A stretch of DNA of 64,000 nt from JAWVZU01 sp033722075 (GTDB lineage Bacteria > Pseudomonadota > Gammaproteobacteria > Xanthomonadales > SZUA-38). Positions within the stretch are counted from its first letter, which is position 1; each line of letters starts with the position of its first letter. Location: contig JAWVZU010000002.1 of assembly GCA_033722075.1 (NCBI GenBank), positions 1 to 64,000 on the forward strand. Reading direction: 5' to 3'. This document shows, piece after piece, positions 1-8,175 of this stretch. The notes under the pieces were generated by a model. That model was not told the origin of the DNA. It ran no database searches and saw only the letters and a list, made by a program, of their open reading frames with translations. Position numbers and translations under genes: made by a program.

Positions 1-2
1 TC

Positions 3-1559
3 ATGTCCGAGCGCGATGCGGCGGAGGCGATGGCGCAGCTGCTGGATGTGCCGCTGGTCGGAACCAAGCAGTACCCGGAAGTACCGCCCAGCGGAATCGA
101 ACTGCCCCTGCGGTTCCTCCGTGAGCAACATCTGGTGCCGATCGCCGAGAGCGAGGACGCGGTCACCGTGGTCATGGCCGACCCGCGCGACCAGTTCGCG
201 ATCGACGGCATTCGCATGGCCAGCGGCAAGGACGTGGAAGTGCGCGTCGGCGTGCAGTCCGAGATCGACGACGTGGTGGAACGCTTCTATGGCGGCGGAC
301 GATCGGCCATGGGCCAGATCGTCGAGAACCTCAGTGACGAGAGCGGCGTCGGCGAAGACGATGTGGAGCACCTGCGCGACCTGGCTTCCGAGGCGCCGGT
401 CATCCGCCTGGTCAACCTGATCATGCAGCGGGCCGTGGAGGCGCGGGCCTCCGACATCCACATCGAGCCGTTCGAGAATCGCTTGAAGGTCCGCTACCGC
501 ATCGACGGCGTGCTCCAGGAAGTCGAGGCGCCGCCGTCGAGTTCGACCGCTGCAGTGATCAGCCGCATCAAGATCATGGCCAAGCTGAATATCGCCGAGC
601 GGCGCCTGCCCCAGGACGGCCGGATCATGCTCCGGGTCCAGGGCAAGGAGCTGGACCTGCGGGTGTCGACCGTGCCGACCCAGTACGGCGAGTCCGTCGT
701 CATGCGGATCCTGGACCGCGAGAGCGTCGTCCTGGACTTCGATCGGCTGGGGTTCCGGGAACCGCTCCTGGGCAACTTCCTGGACGTCCTGTCCGAGCCC
801 CACGGAATCATCCTGGTCACCGGTCCCACCGGCAGCGGTAAGACCACCACCCTTTACACGGCGCTGTCCCGAATCAATACCCCCGAGCGCAAGATCATCA
901 CCGTCGAGGACCCGGTCGAATACCAGCTCGAGGGAGTCAACCAGATCCAGGTCAAGCCTTCGATCGGCCTGAACTTTGCCAACGCCCTGCGCTCGATCGT
1001 CCGCCAGGACCCGGACGTGATCATGATCGGGGAGATGCGTGACCTGGAGACTGCCAAGATCGCGATCCAGTCCGCGCTGACCGGCCACCTGGTCCTGTCC
1101 ACCATCCATACCAACGATGCCGCCGGCGGGATCACCCGGATGCTGGACATGGGGGTCGAGGACTACCTGCTGGTGTCGACGGTCAACGGCATCCTGGCCC
1201 AGCGCCTGGTGCGGCGTCTGGACGAAGACACCAAGGAGCCCTTCGAGGCGCTGCCGGAAATGGTGACCGAACTGGGCCTGGACCGGTTCACCGACGAACG
1301 TCCGATCCGCCTTCATCGGCCGAGTCCCACGGAAGACTCCCCCACCGGCTATCTCGGCCGAACGACCATCGCGGAGTTTCTCGAGCTGAGCGATCCGATC
1401 CGCCGGATGGTCATGCAGCACGCCGAATCGGGTGATCTGCTCGAACAGGCCCGCTCCGAAGGCATGCGCACCATGTATGAAGACGGTCTGGCCAAGTGTG
1501 TCGAGGGGATCACGACCATCGAGGAAGTGCTCCGGGTCACCCAGGAGACCAACGGCTGA
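3..1559 (+). CDS. gspE: Type II secretion ATPase GspE (XpsE-type), probably 5' partial
   Basis: Cytoplasmic hexameric ATPase that powers the T2SS. The open frame runs from the window edge and the first ATG is at base 3, but the N-terminal domain seems to begin mid-helix, so the real start probably lies upstream. The visible order is a short MshEN-like N-domain, then the ATPase: Walker A GPTGSGKT at residues 274-281, an Asp box near VEDPVEY (301-307), Walker B around IMIGEMRD (340-347) and a His box near LSTIHTND. The C-terminal region, where most GspE/PilB proteins carry two CxxC zinc pairs, has no cysteine between residue 400 and GYLGRT. The stop overlaps the gspF start (TGATG). PilB is possible in principle, but the gspF-to-gspD context settles GspE. 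Confidence 0.95.
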   Translation: MSERDAAEAMAQLLDVPLVGTKQYPEVPPSGIELPLRFLREQHLVPIAESEDAVTVVMADPRDQFAIDGIRMASGKDVEVRVGVQSEIDDVVERFYGGGRSAMGQIVENLSDESGVGEDDVEHLRDLASEAPVIRLVNLIMQRAVEARASDIHIEPFENRLKVRYRIDGVLQEVEAPPSSSTAAVISRIKIMAKLNIAERRLPQDGRIMLRVQGKELDLRVSTVPTQYGESVVMRILDRESVVLDFDRLGFREPLLGNFLDVLSEPHGIILVTGPTGSGKTTTLYTALSRINTPERKIITVEDPVEYQLEGVNQIQVKPSIGLNFANALRSIVRQDPDVIMIGEMRDLETAKIAIQSALTGHLVLSTIHTNDAAGGITRMLDMGVEDYLLVSTVNGILAQRLVRRLDEDTKEPFEALPEMVTELGLDRFTDERPIRLHRPSPTEDSPTGYLGRTTIAEFLELSDPIRRMVMQHAESGDLLEQARSEGMRTMYEDGLAKCVEGITTIEEVLRVTQETNG

Positions 1560-2776
1560 TGGCGCTTTACCGGTACAAGGCGGTTTCTCCCGGTGGCGAC
1601 ACGCTGCAGGGGCAGATGGAAGCCCTGAGCGTCGAGGACGTGATCGCCAAGCTCCAGGAGGCGGGCAACGTACCCATTTCCGCCCAGGAAGCCACCGGCG
1701 GCCTGGACGCGGCCCTGGGAACGCTCCTGACGCGCGGCGCCCGGGTGTCCCAGCGGGAGGTCGCGGTGTTCACCCAGCAGCTCTCGACCCTGATCGGTGC
1801 GGGGCTGCCGCTGGACCGGGCCCTGCACATCCTCCATGACCTGGCGGACAGCGAAGCCATCGGTGAACTGGTCAAGGCGATTCGCGACGAGGTGCGCGGC
1901 GGCGCTTCCCTGTCGGATGCGCTGGAAGCCCGCCACGGGGTGTTCAACCGCCTGTACATCAACATGGTGCGTGCCGGAGAAGCCGGCGGGACGCTGGATG
2001 TGACCCTGGCGCGCCTGGCGGAATACCTGGAACGCTCGAAGGAACTCAAGGACAGCGTGATCTCGGCACTGATCTACCCGGTGCTGCTGCTGTTCATGGC
2101 GATCGGATCGCTGGTCGTGCTGCTGATCTACGTGGTGCCCCAGTTCATGCCGATCTTCGAGGAGCTGGGGGCGGAACTGCCGCTGCTGACCCAGATCGTG
2201 CTTGGCGTCGGGCGGATCTTCCAGCAGTACTGGTGGCTTCTGCTGGGGCTGGCCTTTGCGGTGGTCCTGTATTTTCGAAGCCAGTTCGCCGATCCCAAGA
2301 CGCGCTACAAGTGGGACCGGCGTCTGCTGCGGTTCGGCCTGACCGGCGACCTGATCGCCAAGGTTGAAATGGCTCGGCTGTCGCGCACCGTCGGGACGTT
2401 GCTGACCAACGGCGTGCCGCTGCTGGCGGCGCTCTCCATCGGCCGCAACGTGGTCACCAACACGGTGATGGCGGAGGGCGTGGAAACGGCCTCCAAGGAA
2501 GTCAAGACCGGCGGTTCGCTGGCTCACAACCTGGCGCGTGCGGGAGACTTCCCGAAGCTCGCGCTGCAGATGATCAACGTCGGCGAGGAGACCGGCCAGC
2601 TGGACGTGATGCTGGTCAAGGTCGCCGACACCTACGACCGGGAAGTCCGGACGACCATCGACCGCCTCATGGCGGCGATGGTGCCCATTCTCACCCTGAC
2701 CCTGGCGGTCGTGATCGCGCTGATCGTGATGTCCATTCTGGTCGCCATCCTCAGCGTCAATGAACTGGTCGCCTGA
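1559..2776 (+). CDS. gspF: Type II secretion inner-membrane platform protein GspF
   Basis: Polytopic inner-membrane protein that couples the GspE ATPase to pseudopilus assembly. The 405 residues match the family length, with the usual two repeats of the GspF domain (about 70-195 and 270-395). Hydrophobic segments lie near residues 170-190, 215-240 and 370-400. The start is the ATG overlapping the gspE stop; an in-frame upstream extension to 1496 would only read through gspE in another frame and is rejected. It is a paralogue of PilC at 62131-63351. Confidence 0.96.
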   Translation: MALYRYKAVSPGGDTLQGQMEALSVEDVIAKLQEAGNVPISAQEATGGLDAALGTLLTRGARVSQREVAVFTQQLSTLIGAGLPLDRALHILHDLADSEAIGELVKAIRDEVRGGASLSDALEARHGVFNRLYINMVRAGEAGGTLDVTLARLAEYLERSKELKDSVISALIYPVLLLFMAIGSLVVLLIYVVPQFMPIFEELGAELPLLTQIVLGVGRIFQQYWWLLLGLAFAVVLYFRSQFADPKTRYKWDRRLLRFGLTGDLIAKVEMARLSRTVGTLLTNGVPLLAALSIGRNVVTNTVMAEGVETASKEVKTGGSLAHNLARAGDFPKLALQMINVGEETGQLDVMLVKVADTYDREVRTTIDRLMAAMVPILTLTLAVVIALIVMSILVAILSVNELVA

Positions 2777-2806
2777 AAAAAGAACATGACAGGAGTAACC
2801 AAGACG

Positions 2807-3217
2807 ATGTACCGAAAAGGAACCCAAAGTGGATTCAGCCTGATCGAGCTGCTGGTGGTGCTGGTGATTCTAGGCCTGCTGGCCGGACTGGTGCTGCCCA
2901 ATGTGCTCGGCCGGCTGGGCGGGGCAAAACACAAGACCGCCAAGTCGCAGATCGTGGTGCTGCAGAATGGCATCGACGCGTTCGCCCTGGACGTCGGCCG
3001 TCTGCCGGAATCGCTGGACGAACTGGTCGAGCAGCCCGCCGATGCGGACTTCTGGTCGGGCCCCTACGTCAAGCGCTCGGTGGTCAAGGACCCCTGGGAG
3101 AATGAGTGGGTATACCGACGCCCGGGAGAGCATGGGGCCTATGATCTCATTTCCTATGGCGAGGACGGCTCACCCGGCGGCGAAGGCGTCGCCAGCGACA
3201 TCAACAGCTGGGAGTAA
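2807..3217 (+). CDS. gspG: Major pseudopilin GspG
   Basis: Major subunit of the periplasmic T2SS pseudopilus. The type IV prepilin leader is short and basic and ends at Gly-Phe, followed by FSLIELLVVL with the conserved Glu at +5, then a hydrophobic helix. The C-terminal half has the GspG pattern: FWSGPYVK, DPWENEW and a Ca-site loop around YGEDGSPGGEG. I chose ATG 2807 (136 residues) because AGGAG at 2791-2795 precedes it and the leader then has a normal 9 residues. The alternative is ATG 2786, which adds 7 residues. It should be cleaved by the prepilin peptidase PilD encoded at 61264-62121. Confidence 0.93.
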   Translation: MYRKGTQSGFSLIELLVVLVILGLLAGLVLPNVLGRLGGAKHKTAKSQIVVLQNGIDAFALDVGRLPESLDELVEQPADADFWSGPYVKRSVVKDPWENEWVYRRPGEHGAYDLISYGEDGSPGGEGVASDINSWE

Positions 3218-3223
3218 GCCTGG

Positions 3224-3685
3224 TTGAGGCAATCCTCACGCCAATCGGGATTCAGCCTGGTCGAAATCCTGGCTGTACTGGTGGTGGTCGGCCTGCTCTT
3301 CGGACTGGTCGGCGGATCGCTTTACCGCAGCATGGATGCGGTCAAGATCCGTCGGGCCGGCAAGGAGGTCGTGAATGCGCTGCGTCACACGCGGGCGCAG
3401 GCGATCGTCAAGCGCGAGGAACAGTTCCTGGAGGTGGACATCGAGGAGCGCAGCTACCGGCCGGCCGACGGGGAGCCGAAGCAACTTCCCGATGATGTCG
3501 ACGTCACCCTGCGCACGGCCTCGATGGACATCCTCAATGAAAAGCAGGGCCGGATCCGCTTCTACCCGGATGGCTCCTCCACCGGGGGTGAGATCACGCT
3601 CATGTCCGGTTCGCACGTGTGGCGAGTCCGGGTGGCATGGCTGACCGGCGAGATCACCCTGGAAGCCAGTAAGGGGGCCTCCTGA
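3224..3685 (+). CDS. gspH: Minor pseudopilin GspH
   Basis: Minor pseudopilin that joins the tip or shaft of the T2SS pseudopilus. It starts with TTG at 3224, six bases after the gspG stop. The leader ends SG, followed by FSLVEILAVLVVVGLLFG with Glu at +5. The C-terminal part is an all-beta GspH/FimT-like domain with a typical late segment (RIRFYPDGSSTGGEI). Length is 153 residues, normal for the family. The stop overlaps the gspI start (TGATG). Confidence 0.9.
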   Translation: MRQSSRQSGFSLVEILAVLVVVGLLFGLVGGSLYRSMDAVKIRRAGKEVVNALRHTRAQAIVKREEQFLEVDIEERSYRPADGEPKQLPDDVDVTLRTASMDILNEKQGRIRFYPDGSSTGGEITLMSGSHVWRVRVAWLTGEITLEASKGAS

Positions 3686-4116
3686 TGCGGTTCGGTCCGG
3701 CTGGTCAACGCGGGTTTACGCTGCTGGAGATCCTGGCGGCGTTCGTGATCTTCGCCCTGGTCTTTGCCACTACGCTGCAGGTGCTGTCCGGGTCCCTGCG
3801 CAACACCCGGCAGTCGGCCGAATACACGGAAGCCGCGCTCCGGGCCCAGAGCGTCATGGACAGCGTGGGTGTCGAACCGCTGCTGGAGGTCGGCACCTAT
3901 GAGGGTGAGCTGGAGAACGGCTACCGCTGGGAAATGGAGATCAGTCAATATGACATTCAGTCCGAGCCGACGCCGGACGGGCGGACCTATGCCAACCTGT
4001 TCGAGGTGCCGATCGATCTCTACGAGGTCCAGCTGACCCTGACCTGGGGCGATCCGGACCGCCCGCGCGGCGCGGTCTTCCGTACCCTTCGTTCCGTGAC
4101 GGCCGAACCCCAATGA
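3685..4116 (+). CDS. gspI: Minor pseudopilin GspI
   Basis: Minor pseudopilin that, with GspJ and GspK, forms the tip complex initiating pseudopilus assembly. The leader ends RG, followed by FTLLEILAAFVIFALVF. It is 143 residues with a short C-terminal beta domain containing EVQLTLTWGD, typical of GspI. Start and stop both overlap the neighbouring genes (TGATG with gspH, ATGA with gspJ), so translation is probably coupled. Confidence 0.9.
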   Translation: MRFGPAGQRGFTLLEILAAFVIFALVFATTLQVLSGSLRNTRQSAEYTEAALRAQSVMDSVGVEPLLEVGTYEGELENGYRWEMEISQYDIQSEPTPDGRTYANLFEVPIDLYEVQLTLTWGDPDRPRGAVFRTLRSVTAEPQ

Positions 4117-4805
4117 CCCGGCAGAGCGGATTCACGCTGGTTGAGATGCTCCTGGCGATGACCCTGGTGGCCCTCATCCTGGGCATGGCCTACAGTGGCC
4201 TGCGGACCAGTGCCAAGGCGGTAGAGCGCGGCGATGACCTGCTGGATCGCTCCAACCGGCTGCGCATCGTGCATCAGTTCGTGCGTGCCCAGCTGCGCTC
4301 GGTCATGCCGCTGCAGATCCCTCCGGAGAACGATTTCGACGAGGAGATCCTCACCTACTTCGAAGGCGACGAATCCTCGCTGCATTTTGCCGGGCCCATG
4401 CCGGGTTATCTGAGCAACGGCGGGCCCCATGAGCAGCGCCTCTACTTCGACCGGGGCCCGGACGGAAACCTGGAACTCCTGTTCGATCATGCTCCCTTGC
4501 TGCGCGACGAGGAGTGGCCGGAGCAGGAAGAGCGGGAACCGGTGGTCCTGCTGAGCGGAATCCGCGAAGGACATTTCGAGTACCTGGCCCTCGACGAGGA
4601 AGGCGAGCCGGATGAGTGGCAGGCCGAGTGGGAGGAACCGACCACCATTCCCCTGATGGTCCGGATTGCCGTGGAGATGGAGCCGTTCACGCGTCAGACC
4701 TGGCCCGTGCTCGAGGTGCGGCCGGTACTCGATGCGGCGACCGGCGGTCGCCAGTTGCAGCGCCCGTTCGTACTGCCGGGATCGCGCCGGGAGGGATCCG
4801 GGTGA
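4113..4805 (+). CDS. gspJ: Minor pseudopilin GspJ
   Basis: Tip-complex pseudopilin. The leader is MTRQSG, followed by FTLVEMLLAMTLVALILG with Glu at +5. At 230 residues it is the longest of the H/I/J set, as expected. The C-terminal domain has the GspJ-like acidic stretch and ends with a basic tail. It overlaps gspI upstream by 4 bases and gspK downstream (GTGA). Confidence 0.9.
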   Translation: MTRQSGFTLVEMLLAMTLVALILGMAYSGLRTSAKAVERGDDLLDRSNRLRIVHQFVRAQLRSVMPLQIPPENDFDEEILTYFEGDESSLHFAGPMPGYLSNGGPHEQRLYFDRGPDGNLELLFDHAPLLRDEEWPEQEEREPVVLLSGIREGHFEYLALDEEGEPDEWQAEWEEPTTIPLMVRIAVEMEPFTRQTWPVLEVRPVLDAATGGRQLQRPFVLPGSRREGSG

Positions 4806-5674
4806 CCGGGACACGTCAAAAAGGCGTCGCGCTGGTGCTGGTGCTGTGGATGAGCGTTCTCCTGGCCGTGGTGATCGGGAGTTTTGCCATTGCGGCCCGC
4901 ACCGAGACATTGCAGGCGCGCCAGCTTTTCGACGGACTCAAGGCGGAGTACGCCGCGCAGGCCGGACTGCACCGGGCGGTCTACGAGTTGCGTCGCCCGA
5001 ACATGGAGGACCGCTGGTTCACCGACGGGCGCGCCTACGAGATCCAGTATGACCAGGCCGAGGTGGAGATCCGGATCACCGACGAGTCCGGGAAGATCGA
5101 CATCAACGTGGCCGACGAGGAGTTGCTCGGACGCCTGTTCGATTCAATCGACGTGTCCGAGGATGCGCGTGACCTGCTGGTCGACGCCATTCTCGATTGG
5201 CGCGACCCGGATGACCTGATCCGGATCAACGGGGCCGAAGACGACGACTACCGGTCCGCCGGTTACCCTTACGGTGCCAAGGATGCGCCCTTCGATACGA
5301 TCGGCGAGGTGCAGCAGGTCATGGGGATGGATTACGAGCTCTATCTGGCCATCGAGCCGGCAATCACCGTACACTCCGGCCGGCCGGTGCCGGAGCCGGC
5401 CTTTGCACCCGTCGAGGTCCTGCGCACGCTGGAGGGCATGGACGAGGCCAGCGCCCTGGATTTCGTGGCGCAACGGGAACAGAACACGGAATTGGGTGTC
5501 CCATTGCCCGTGCTTCCGGATGGTACGACGCCGCTGGCCCGCGGCGGAGGGTACACCTTTACCGTCGTCAGCACGGCGACCATGCCCAGTGGCGTGACCA
5601 ATGCCATCGAGGTGACCGTCCGGATGGGTGGCGTCCCCGGTGGGCAGCCATTTCGAATCCTGCGCTGGAACTGA
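4802..5674 (+). CDS. gspK: Pseudopilin tip protein GspK
   Basis: Caps the pseudopilus tip in the GspI-J-K complex. The GTG start at 4802 gives 290 residues and the leader VTGTRQKG followed by VALVLVLWMSVLLAVV. As in other GspK proteins, the residue at +5 is not Glu. After the helix comes the alpha-domain with a helix-hairpin-helix-like stretch, ESGKIDINVADEE and DAILDWRDPDD, typical of GspK. The open frame extends further upstream to 4616, but that part lies inside gspJ and is a shadow. The stop overlaps the next start (TGATG). Confidence 0.92.
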   Translation: MTGTRQKGVALVLVLWMSVLLAVVIGSFAIAARTETLQARQLFDGLKAEYAAQAGLHRAVYELRRPNMEDRWFTDGRAYEIQYDQAEVEIRITDESGKIDINVADEELLGRLFDSIDVSEDARDLLVDAILDWRDPDDLIRINGAEDDDYRSAGYPYGAKDAPFDTIGEVQQVMGMDYELYLAIEPAITVHSGRPVPEPAFAPVEVLRTLEGMDEASALDFVAQREQNTELGVPLPVLPDGTTPLARGGGYTFTVVSTATMPSGVTNAIEVTVRMGGVPGGQPFRILRWN

Positions 5675-6369
5675 TGATGTCCAATACGTTGACCCAAGCC
5701 CTGGAACGCGCTCGCCGACACCGCATGGTGACCGGCTCGGTCGCCTTTCTGCGCTGGTGGCGTGACGAGCTGATCGACGGGTTGCCCGAGCTTTGGCGAG
5801 CCCGTCTGCGCACGGAAACGGAGCGGTTGTTCGTCGCCTCGGACGGCGACGAGGTCACCGTTCGGGATAACGCCGGGGAAATCCTCGGGACTTTCCGCGA
5901 GTCCGAGGAGCCGGCGATCAGTGCCCAGGTGGTGCAGGGGATTCTGGGCAATCTCGAGGAGGATCATCCGGAGATCTACTTTTTGATGGACGAGGCCCGG
6001 GTGCTGCAGCGCACCCTGACCCTGCCGGCCGCCGCGGAAGACAACCTCCGCCAGGTCATGCACTACGAGATGGATCGGTACACGCCCTTCAAGGCCGATC
6101 AGGTCCATTTCGACTGTGAACTGGTGGAGCGTCTTGGGGGTGGTACCCGCCTGCGGGTCAACCTGCTTGTCGCGCGGCGTGCCGAGGTGGAGGCGGCGGT
6201 GCGGTTCTGTCGTGAGCGGAGTCTGGAGCTGCACGGCATCGACGTGATCGGGGCCGACGGCGAGCGACGCGGGGTGAACCTGCTGCCGCCTGAACTGCGA
6301 GCCCACAAGGATCGCCGCCAGCTCAAGTGGAACCTCGCCCTGGCCGGGCTGTTCGTGATCCTGCTCTAG
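5674..6369 (+). CDS. gspL: GspL N-terminal part (PilN/XpsL-like), ended by an in-frame TAG
   Basis: GspL is a bitopic inner-membrane protein of the T2SS; its cytoplasmic domain binds GspE and its periplasmic ferredoxin-like domain binds GspM. This 231-residue piece is the cytoplasmic domain plus the first part of the membrane helix (NLALAGLFVILL). It stops at TAG 6367-6369 in the middle of that helix. The same reading frame continues at once (GVLWQS...) and supplies the rest of a normal GspL up to 6786, so the two pieces together equal one gene of about 370 codons. The choices are a point mutation (for example from TTG), a sequencing error, amber readthrough or a genuine split. The start is the ATGATG overlapping the gspK stop. 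Confidence 0.8.
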   Translation: MMSNTLTQALERARRHRMVTGSVAFLRWWRDELIDGLPELWRARLRTETERLFVASDGDEVTVRDNAGEILGTFRESEEPAISAQVVQGILGNLEEDHPEIYFLMDEARVLQRTLTLPAAAEDNLRQVMHYEMDRYTPFKADQVHFDCELVERLGGGTRLRVNLLVARRAEVEAAVRFCRERSLELHGIDVIGADGERRGVNLLPPELRAHKDRRQLKWNLALAGLFVILL

Positions 6370-6372
6370 GGG

Positions 6373-6786
6373 GTGCTGTGGCAATCGGTCGCTTCCCGCG
6401 AGGAGGCGCTGGAGGCCTATCGGATGAAGCTGGACCGGTTGCGGGGCGATGCGGCCGAGGTGGTGGAACTGCGGGAGGAGCTCGAGGAGTCGGCCGAGGC
6501 GGCGCGCTTTCTCGGCGACCAGAAGCGTCGGCGCACGGCGGTGACGGGTCTGCTCGCCGAGCTGACCCGGCAGCTGCCGGAGAACACCTGGTTGCAGCGG
6601 CTGCAGGTGAACGAGGAAACGGTGCAGATCTCCGGGCAGACCCCGGAGACGGCCCAGCTGGTGGCTTTGCTCGAAAAGTCGGAGTGTCTGAGGTCGCCGA
6701 ATATCAAAGGTGCAGTGACGCCCGACCCGCAAAGCGGCAAGGAGCGGTTCACCATCGAGGCGATGCTTGTCGGAGGCCAGTGCTGA
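6373..6786 (+). CDS. gspL: GspL C-terminal part, downstream of the in-frame TAG
   Basis: Continuation of gspL in the same frame after TAG 6367-6369. It holds the second half of the membrane helix, a coiled-coil-like stretch rich in Glu, Leu and Arg (about residues 10-45) and the periplasmic ferredoxin-like PilN domain (LPENTWLQRLQV, QISGQTPETAQL). A GTG at 6373 could restart translation, and AGGGG at 6368-6372 lies directly against it, too close for an ideal ribosome site. If made separately, this piece would lack half the membrane segment and all of the GspE-binding domain. The stop overlaps the gspM start. Confidence 0.7.
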   Translation: MLWQSVASREEALEAYRMKLDRLRGDAAEVVELREELEESAEAARFLGDQKRRRTAVTGLLAELTRQLPENTWLQRLQVNEETVQISGQTPETAQLVALLEKSECLRSPNIKGAVTPDPQSGKERFTIEAMLVGGQC

Positions 6787-7391
6787 TGGTCGATATCCTG
6801 CCCTCCAAGGAACGCCAGCGCCCGCTGGCCTATCTGCTGCTGCTGGTCGCGCTGATCGTCTTCTATTACGTGTTCTTCCACCGCTTCATCCTCAGCCATC
6901 TGGCGCTGTCCGAGCAGATCGAGCAACTCACCCAGTCCGAGCTTCGTTACCGGGCGGCCATCGCCCAGAAGCCGGAGCTGCAGGAGCGGCTGGCGGAGCT
7001 GCGCCGGGCCCAGACCGAAAGCGATTATTTCCTGGAGCAGGAGAACATCAACCTCGCGTCGTCCGAACTGACCACCCGGCTCAAGGAGGTCATCTCCCTG
7101 CACGCGGAAAACACCGACGAATGCCAGGTGCTGAGCCAGCAGAACATGCGCAACAATACCGACGAGGAGTTCCAGCGGGTCAGCATCAAGGTCCGGATGC
7201 GCTGTGAGATCGCCGATCTGAGCCGGGTCCTGTTCAACCTGGAGGACGGCACGCCCTATCTCTTCGTCGACAACCTGACCGTATTTCGCCAGGTGACCCG
7301 GCGGCGGCGCAACCGCGAGCTGGTGCAGGAGAAGATGCTCGATGTGCGCTTCGACCTGTCCGGTTACATCCGCTCGGAGCCGCAGGCATGA
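6786..7391 (+). CDS. gspM: Type II secretion protein GspM (subtype b)
   Basis: Bitopic inner-membrane partner of GspL. The 201 residues comprise a short cytoplasmic tail, one membrane helix (about 13-32, LAYLLLLVALIVFYYVFF), a coiled coil (about 38-85, rich in Gln, Glu and Leu) and a periplasmic ferredoxin-like domain with two cysteines (in DECQVL and RMRCEI). This resembles the T2SSM_b form found in Xanthomonas rather than the enterobacterial GspM. The start overlaps the gspL stop (TGATG) and the stop overlaps the next gene (ATGA). Confidence 0.88.
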   Translation: MVDILPSKERQRPLAYLLLLVALIVFYYVFFHRFILSHLALSEQIEQLTQSELRYRAAIAQKPELQERLAELRRAQTESDYFLEQENINLASSELTTRLKEVISLHAENTDECQVLSQQNMRNNTDEEFQRVSIKVRMRCEIADLSRVLFNLEDGTPYLFVDNLTVFRQVTRRRRNRELVQEKMLDVRFDLSGYIRSEPQA

Positions 7392-8119
7392 AGCTCTCCC
7401 GACTGGTCGGATTGATCCTTGCCGGCGGATGCGCTCTGCTGGTGCTCGTTGCTTTGCTGCTGGGCGCCGGCGTGGGAACCGGCATCGAGGCCGACGGGGA
7501 TCCCTCCGAATTCGAGCGTCCGGTTGCCGACGTGGACCAGAGCGGGGGATTCCGGCTGGAGGAATTCGACGAGCGCTACGCGGTCATTGCCGAGGCACCG
7601 CTGTTCAACGAGGATCGGCTGCCCAGCAGGGACGAACCGGTGGTCGAGGAGTCCGAGGCACCGGGTTTCGGCGAGCCCGAGCCGGTTCCGCTGAACGTCG
7701 TCGTCAAGGGCATCATCATCACCCCGGAGGTGAAGCTTGCGATCGTCACCGACGAACGCAGCAAGGAAACCCAACGCTTGAAAGAAGGGATGCCGCTGGA
7801 AGGCGAGATGGGCGGCTGGACCCTGGCCGAGATCGAACCCAGAAAACTGATTTTCGACAGTGCGTCGCAGGGACGGGCCGAGGTGGACCTGCAAGTCCAT
7901 ACGAAGGCGCTTGCCGGCGGCGCTGCGCCTGCGCGCACCAACGCGCGGACGGCGAACGAGGACGCGTCACAGGAACCTGCGGCTGAGAATCAGCAGGGCG
8001 CCCAGCCCATGGATGCGGAGGCGCGTGCCGAGGAAATTCGGCGGCGCGTCGCGGAACGGCGGGCTCAGCTGCGAGCCGAGGCGGAACGTCGGCGACAGGA
8101 ACAGGCCGACGAGCAGTAG
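7388..8119 (+). CDS. gspN: Type II secretion protein N (XpsN-like, GspC-type coupling protein)
   Basis: Takes the place of GspC in xps-type systems and links the inner-membrane platform to the secretin. The 243 residues have one N-terminal membrane helix (about 5-27), an acidic linker, the short conserved stretch YAVIAEAPLFNEDR (about 60-73), and an HR-like beta domain (about 95-155, starting at PLNVVVKGIIITPEVKLAIV). The C-terminus is a long charged tail rich in Ala, Arg and Glu (about 200-243), probably helical. It lies between gspM and gspD as in Xanthomonas. It should not be confused with the unrelated GspN of some enterobacteria. Confidence 0.82.
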   Translation: MKLSRLVGLILAGGCALLVLVALLLGAGVGTGIEADGDPSEFERPVADVDQSGGFRLEEFDERYAVIAEAPLFNEDRLPSRDEPVVEESEAPGFGEPEPVPLNVVVKGIIITPEVKLAIVTDERSKETQRLKEGMPLEGEMGGWTLAEIEPRKLIFDSASQGRAEVDLQVHTKALAGGAAPARTNARTANEDASQEPAAENQQGAQPMDAEARAEEIRRRVAERRAQLRAEAERRRQEQADEQ

Positions 8120-8175
8120 CGTCGCCGGCAGAACAACGAAGAATACGAACCAATAATGAATCAAGGAGTGCCGTT

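Noticed and set aside
1349..2827. Long open frame on the reverse strand opposite gspF
   Set aside because: Very high Gln/His/Arg content, no family features, and it lies opposite a clear gspF. It is an artefact of high GC.
5341..6732. Long reverse-strand open frame opposite gspK and gspL
   Set aside because: Same composition bias, crosses two real genes, and no motif is seen.
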